Shown here in pieces: positions 6,380-10,061 of a stretch of 10,061 nt of DNA. The DNA lies in the NCBI GenBank assembly GCA_002402125.1, contig NVVG01000145.1, forward strand, positions 2,209-12,269, in the 5' to 3' direction. The stretch is from Moraxellaceae bacterium. Lineage in GTDB: Bacteria; Pseudomonadota; Gammaproteobacteria; Pseudomonadales; Ketobacteraceae. Positions within the stretch are counted from its first letter, which is position 1; every line of letters begins with the position of its first letter. A program made the position numbers and the translations under genes. Below the pieces are notes generated by a model. That model had not been told where the DNA came from. It ran no database searches and saw only the letters and a program-made list of their open reading frames with translations.

Positions 6380-8383
6380 CTAAATCGGCCAGTATTGGCA
6401 TTGTTTTTTTTCACTATAAGGCGCTAATTTTTTGGTGGGTTGAATAAAGTTACCTTGCACACCGTCACAAGCCAATTCTTCCAACAATCTTAAGCTAGTT
6501 TCGTTTTCCACATGAGTGGCTAATACCTTAACGCCAACCCCATGCCCCACCTGACTTGCCGCCTGAATAACATGAGTGTTACCAGGGTTTTCATCCAGGT
6601 CAGAGATATAGCTGCCATCAATTTTCAGGTAGTCTACGTCTAAGCCCCTTAAGTATTTAAACGAAGTGAAACTTGATCCAAACCGCTCAATACAAACCTG
6701 AATACCACAGGCTTTAACTTGCTGTATAAAACGAATGCTGGAATCAATCGACGCGAGTATTGCAGTTTCACTAATTTCCAAGACTAACGTGGGCAGGTTA
6801 GAGGCATTATGCTGATAAAATTCTTCTAGCCACTCGCCAAATTCCGCGCTATGAACCGTCTGATGGGTTATATTTAATGCCACGGTAACATCACGCTTAA
6901 AATCACCAATTGTCAGTAATTGCTGTAGTAGCATTTTGTCCAGTTCCAAGGATTTATTCAGCAGCTCCGCCATGGCATAAAGCTCGCTGTTGGCCAACGG
7001 TATGCCATCCTGCAAAAACTGGCTGAACAATTCAAAATACAGCACGTTCTCGCTGGTTTGATTGCCTTCACAGGCCAAGACGGGCTGAAACATAAAGGTG
7101 ACCTGGTTGCTTGCTAACAAATCATCAATTATCTCACCCCACTGGTGCAAACCATTGGCATGCTGAAGCTGGGATTCCTGCTCGGGTGCCCAATACACCA
7201 ACCCTGTACCGGTGGTAGACGATTCTCGGGTTAACAAGTTGTCTAACTGTGATACTAAGGGGTTCAATTGCTGTTTGTTATCGTAAGACGTGGCAATAAT
7301 ATTGGCAAACCCCTCACTATAATGGCTGGAATATAACGCCGAAAACTGCTCGTGCAGATGATTACATAATTCCTCTACCGTCGCGCCAGCACTGGCCACT
7401 TTAAAGAAGAAGCAGCTACCCCCGGTACGATATAAGGTGCCGCTGGTACGATGTGCCAATGCCTGAGAAATCACCTCACTGGCCTGACGGATATACCCAT
7501 TACCAGCCTCATACCCCAGTTTGGCGTTAATAACTTGTAGCGAGGGTAATTGAATTAACCCTAAAGTAGCCAAGTCATTGTCCTGCATTTCACCTACCTG
7601 GGCAATAAACTGATTCTCAAAGGCTCGGCGATTACCCAGCTTGGTTAAGGGGTCTATAAAAGCGTCGCTGCTGAGTTTTTCGGCATGCATGGCCATCTGA
7701 GTGAAGCTGGTTTGCAGGTTGGTTACCATGCTGTTCATTGCCTGAGTAACGGTATTCAGTTCTCGTGTAGAAGGTAAGGGAGTTATGGTGGCGAATTGTT
7801 TATGGGTAACTGCCATTGCTTGCTGTTCCAGCTGGTGTAGTGGCAGTAATACCGAAGACAGAATCAAATGGGCCAATGCCAGTGCCACCCCCCCAATGAA
7901 TACCGACAAATACCCATTATTCCTGGCATTGCGCCATAATTTGTCGTGAGACGAACCAGGATTGCTAGTCACTGCCAACTGACCCGTCATCTGCCAGCCA
8001 TTGTTAATATCGGTTAACTGAGTCGGGGCTTGTATCGGAAAATAGCGAATAAACCACGCCGGAACCCCGTCAATCTCTACCGGGTTTTCCAGGGTCAGTA
8101 ATTCCCTGCCATCAGCATCGGTTAACACCATGGACAGGTAATACCCTGAATCAAAAATAGCCGCCACCATGGTTTCCACCACCATTGGACTATTACCATC
8201 CATATAGGGTGAAATGGATAGACCTAAACTAGTAGCGGTATCCTGGGCATGGGACTGCATCTGTTCGTTCAGGTAAGTGCGGGTATTATCGATGCTAAGC
8301 CATAATGAGCATGCAAAGGCAATGACTGCAATAGTAATCACTAGCCCGTAAATTTTGGTTCTTAAGCTAACCCCTGGGCGCAT
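6380..8383 (-). CDS. lapD: LapD-type c-di-GMP receptor (degenerate GGDEF-EAL)
   Basis: A 667-residue inner-membrane protein with the LapD layout: TM1 (about 10-30), periplasmic LapD/MoxY-type sensor domain (31-150), TM2 (about 157-180), HAMP (181-235), GGDEF (242-400), EAL (410-655). Both catalytic motifs are degenerate. GGDEF is GGSCF (321-325). EAL is ELF (451-453), the DDFG motif is ERFG (566-569) and EGVE is THVE (623-626), while Asn504, Glu536, Lys587 and Gln643 remain. This predicts c-di-GMP binding without synthesis or hydrolysis. Trp130 in NNGWQMTGQL matches the periplasmic tryptophan by which LapD grips LapG. Length is close to Pseudomonas LapD (about 650). GGAG five bases upstream supports the ATG. 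It lies 90 bp after lapG on the same strand. With c-di-GMP bound it should sequester LapG and keep an adhesin on the cell surface. Confidence 0.93.
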   Translation of the reverse strand: MRPGVSLRTKIYGLVITIAVIAFACSLWLSIDNTRTYLNEQMQSHAQDTATSLGLSISPYMDGNSPMVVETMVAAIFDSGYYLSMVLTDADGRELLTLENPVEIDGVPAWFIRYFPIQAPTQLTDINNGWQMTGQLAVTSNPGSSHDKLWRNARNNGYLSVFIGGVALALAHLILSSVLLPLHQLEQQAMAVTHKQFATITPLPSTRELNTVTQAMNSMVTNLQTSFTQMAMHAEKLSSDAFIDPLTKLGNRRAFENQFIAQVGEMQDNDLATLGLIQLPSLQVINAKLGYEAGNGYIRQASEVISQALAHRTSGTLYRTGGSCFFFKVASAGATVEELCNHLHEQFSALYSSHYSEGFANIIATSYDNKQQLNPLVSQLDNLLTRESSTTGTGLVYWAPEQESQLQHANGLHQWGEIIDDLLASNQVTFMFQPVLACEGNQTSENVLYFELFSQFLQDGIPLANSELYAMAELLNKSLELDKMLLQQLLTIGDFKRDVTVALNITHQTVHSAEFGEWLEEFYQHNASNLPTLVLEISETAILASIDSSIRFIQQVKACGIQVCIERFGSSFTSFKYLRGLDVDYLKIDGSYISDLDENPGNTHVIQAASQVGHGVGVKVLATHVENETSLRLLEELACDGVQGNFIQPTKKLAPYSEKKQCQYWPI

Positions 8384-8445
8384 AATGGCTCCGTTTATAA
8401 GGATGGGTTGTTGTTTCTGTTATGTGGCTTTATATGGCTATACCT

Positions 8446-8480
8446 GCGTCTAGTACAGCGTCTAGTACAGCGTTTAGTGA
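8446..8480. repeat. 12-bp tandem repeat in the lapG-lapD gap
   Basis: GCGTCTAGTACA occurs twice in a row (8446-8457, 8458-8469), and a third degenerate copy, GCGTTTAGTGA (8470-8480), includes the lapG stop codon. The extra copies lie just past the stop, as if the gene's end had been duplicated by slippage. No function is evident. Confidence 0.8.
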
Positions 8481-9178
8481 AGCGGTTGGTATTGTCGGGT
8501 GTTAGCACTAGCAAAACTTACCCCCGGTAAACTGCCTTGCTCGATGCGCTGTAGCAAATTATCCCAGGCTGACACTCCGCGACTATTGGTTACCTTACGG
8601 CCTAACCCCTTAGCTTTGGCCATCCATAACCCGCCCCCATTAAAACTGTATATGGGTTTTAAATCAGGTCTTTTATTGGCGGGCAATATGTCGAGGTTAT
8701 AATTATCCAACACCAAAGGGATCGACTTTGGGGTTTCAAAGTAAATCAGCACCATGTGGGGCTGGTTAACCGTAAGCTGACGCACATACATCAGGCGTAA
8801 CTTGCTTTCCGGTACGCCAAGAGCAGTTAAACTGAAAAACTTGGCAATGGCGTAATCTTCACAGTCCCCCTTGCCACGAGCAATGGTTTCTACGGGGGAG
8901 GCCCAGTAATCCCTTTTGCCCCATAGCGGCAGGTCATCCTGGTACTGGATGGCCTGATTAAAAAAGCGGTTCACCTTGTTGAGTTTATTCCATTCACTAT
9001 CGTTTTGGGCACCCTTAATGATGTCTTCCCAGGATTTAGCCCTATTTTCGGCGACCTTGCCGTAATTTAGCGCCATGTTCAGGTAAAAGTCTGTGGTGAA
9101 AATTGACTGTAAGCGCTCCGAATAAGCAACGGAAACACAAAGCAAGATAATACATACCGTGGTGACAATGGTTTTCAA
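8474..9178 (-). CDS. lapG: LapG-type periplasmic cysteine protease
   Basis: A 234-residue transglutaminase-like cysteine protease (DUF920/LapG family). It has an N-terminal signal peptide (residues 1-20, cleavage near AYS|E). The catalytic triad is Cys106 in GKGDCEDYA, His141 in QPHMVL and Asp158 in VLDNYN; Asp105 and Glu107 match the calcium ligands described in Pseudomonas LapG. Known LapG enzymes cut the N-terminal retention module of large type I-secreted adhesins between two alanines of a (T/P/A)AAG motif, releasing cells from biofilm when LapD lets go. The start is a TTG at 9178: no ATG lies upstream in frame, AGGA stands six bases before it, and the signal peptide follows directly. It is the first gene of a probable lapG-lapD-repeat protein operon. 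No adhesin gene is in the window. Confidence 0.93.
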   Translation of the reverse strand: MKTIVTTVCIILLCVSVAYSERLQSIFTTDFYLNMALNYGKVAENRAKSWEDIIKGAQNDSEWNKLNKVNRFFNQAIQYQDDLPLWGKRDYWASPVETIARGKGDCEDYAIAKFFSLTALGVPESKLRLMYVRQLTVNQPHMVLIYFETPKSIPLVLDNYNLDILPANKRPDLKPIYSFNGGGLWMAKAKGLGRKVTNSRGVSAWDNLLQRIEQGSLPGVSFASANTRQYQPLH

Positions 9179-9575
9179 GATGGGTCCTGAATATGCGAAG
9201 CAAAGCCGTTATATGTTGTGTAACGCATAGATTCTGCCTTTGCCTAGATAGAAGTTACTTTTAATTAAGTTATATTTAGCATAGCGCACCTTACGTAGGG
9301 CGTTTGATCGATACCGAATATTACACACCGATCTAATGTACAGCGGGATTAATACGTTGCTGACTTAAGGCGAGGAATCCTAACGGATGAGACGGGCTCA
9401 TAGCACTTATGGGGATGGAAAATATGTGAGCGTATTGTTAATAAAATCCGGCAGCATTTTTGCAAATTTAGCGTTACATCACACGGTTAGAAGTGATGTA
9501 ACGAATGCTAGGTATTTGGATTGAGGGAGCATTCTATCTTGAGAAAAAGCGGTTGACTGCCTATAGTAAAGTATA
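9179..9575. other. Gene-free region upstream of lapG
   Basis: About 400 bp with no convincing gene on either strand. It should contain the lapG promoter, read leftward, but no single -35/-10 pair stands out. Two related motifs are visible: TTGTGTAACG near the lapG end (9216-9225) and a hairpin of similar sequence at 9472-9503. Confidence 0.6.
9472..9503. promoter_or_regulatory. Perfect 11-bp inverted repeat
   Basis: CGTTACATCAC (9472-9482) and GTGATGTAACG (9493-9503) are exact reverse complements separated by 10 bases; TAGC and GCTA slightly further out could extend the pairing with a bulge. No T-run follows, so it is not an intrinsic terminator. It could be a dimeric regulator site or a structured RNA element. 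It does not have the inward-facing AAC/GTT boxes of an integron attC site. Confidence 0.45.
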
Positions 9576-9895
9576 TTGACTAAGTCTGGGTGTAAACTGC
9601 AAAGTGCGAGTAATAAATCAAAGGTTAGCGATACTTCTTTCGTTAAAGTTCCGGCAGACGCAGGTAATGATGTCTGTTACATGGACATAAATCCCGATGA
9701 TATTGCCAGCTTACGGGGTGCATTGTCTCTATTTATGAACCCGGCTTAACGGATCCAGTAAAGAAAAACTATATCGACGGGCACCTGGTATTTACTACGA
9801 ATGCAGCCCAGGGGCTTAATTTGGGTGATCTGCAGTTTGTTGCGCTGGACACATACCCTGATGAGCACTGTTTGGACGATTTACAATACTTGTAG
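9576..9895 (+). pseudogene. Probable frameshifted remnant of an unidentified protein gene
   Basis: Two adjoining rightward frames read like one protein. The first (9576-9749) gives a plausible chain including SFVKVPADAGNDVCYMDINP and DDIASLRG, then a stop. The second, in the -1 frame (open from 9701 to TAG at 9893-9895), gives IYEPGLTDPVKKNYIDGHLV and later LGDLQFVALDTYPDEHC. Loss of one base between about 9701 and 9746 would explain the break, with the joined text running DDIASLRG into VSIYEPGLTD. The 5' end is unclear: the first frame opens after a stop near 9567, with only a TTG (9576) and no ribosome site, so the N-terminus may also be lost. I do not recognise the family. A sequencing or assembly error in an intact gene is an alternative. 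The region to 10061 is AT-rich with no gene seen. Confidence 0.42.
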
Positions 9896-10061
9896 CGGCA
9901 ACAATTTCTATTTACATGTCTACACCTTATGAGTGCTTGATATGCTAATTCACGTCCAAAGTTTTTCAAAGTCTAGCCTCATTATTTTAATTTCAAGTCA
10001 GGTGGCTGTTTCTTCACTTGTTTACATTAACAATGCTTTAAGTGTAGTTATAAACGCCTTA

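Noticed and set aside
6380..8383. GGDEF-EAL protein as an active cyclase or phosphodiesterase
   Set aside because: GGSCF, ELF, ERFG and THVE replace essential catalytic motifs; the LapD-type sensor domain and adjacent lapG point to a receptor instead.
9472..9503. Inverted repeat considered as an attC site or terminator
   Set aside because: GTT and AAC lie at the outer ends instead of the inner positions needed for attC, and no T-run follows for termination.
9387..9524. 45-codon rightward open frame starting ATG AGA CGG
   Set aside because: Short enough to occur by chance, Shine-Dalgarno too far away, no recognisable motif, and it spans the 9472-9503 inverted repeat.
10030..10061. Window end (GTTATAAACGCCTTA) resembles the start of an integron attC repeat
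   Set aside because: The required RYYYAAC and GTTRRRY boxes are not present, and no partner arm is visible before the window ends.

Overview
The window looks like chromosomal DNA of a Gammaproteobacterium, probably an aquatic or marine, moderately AT-rich lineage. This rests on the gene types (a YiaD-type lipoprotein, an E. coli-like glutathione reductase, a DUF1244 protein and a LapD/LapG pair) and on overall codon and base use. I cannot name a genus. There is no rRNA, tRNA, CRISPR array, transposase or recognisable phage gene.

Left part (1-4212), mostly housekeeping. A leftward lrgA-lrgB pair (24-1176) encodes a holin-like/murein hydrolase or small-metabolite exporter system. To its right, reading rightward, are a 51-residue highly charged orphan protein (1417-1572), a YiaD-like OmpA-domain lipoprotein (1812-2453), glutathione reductase gor (2505-3860) and, 13 bp later, a DUF1244 protein with a CxxC motif (3874-4155). 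The gap between lrgA and the small gene holds a 17-bp palindrome just upstream of a possible -10 box.

Middle and right part (4213-9178), cell surface and biofilm, all leftward. In transcription order: a LapG-type periplasmic cysteine protease, a LapD-type inner-membrane c-di-GMP receptor with degenerate GGDEF and EAL motifs, a 200-residue exported Ala-rich protein with 18-residue repeats and an octaglycine C-terminus, a very strong intrinsic terminator with a perfect 22-bp stem, and an O-antigen ligase/Wzy-like polytopic membrane protein. LapD and LapG form a known switch: with c-di-GMP bound, LapD sequesters LapG and a large adhesin stays on the cell; otherwise LapG clips the adhesin near a (T/P/A)AAG motif. 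No large adhesin or type I secretion gene lies in the window. The repeat protein sits third in this apparent operon and contains an AAAAG stretch ahead of a Thr/Pro/Gly-rich tail, so it may be a partner or substrate of the system, or the protein component of a matrix built with the neighbouring Wzy/ligase-like enzyme.

Right end (9179-10061). No intact gene is recognisable. It holds a perfect 11-bp inverted repeat (9472-9503) and what looks like a frameshifted remnant of an unidentified protein gene (about 9576-9895). The most interesting signal is the lapG-lapD-repeat protein-(terminator)-ligase cluster.
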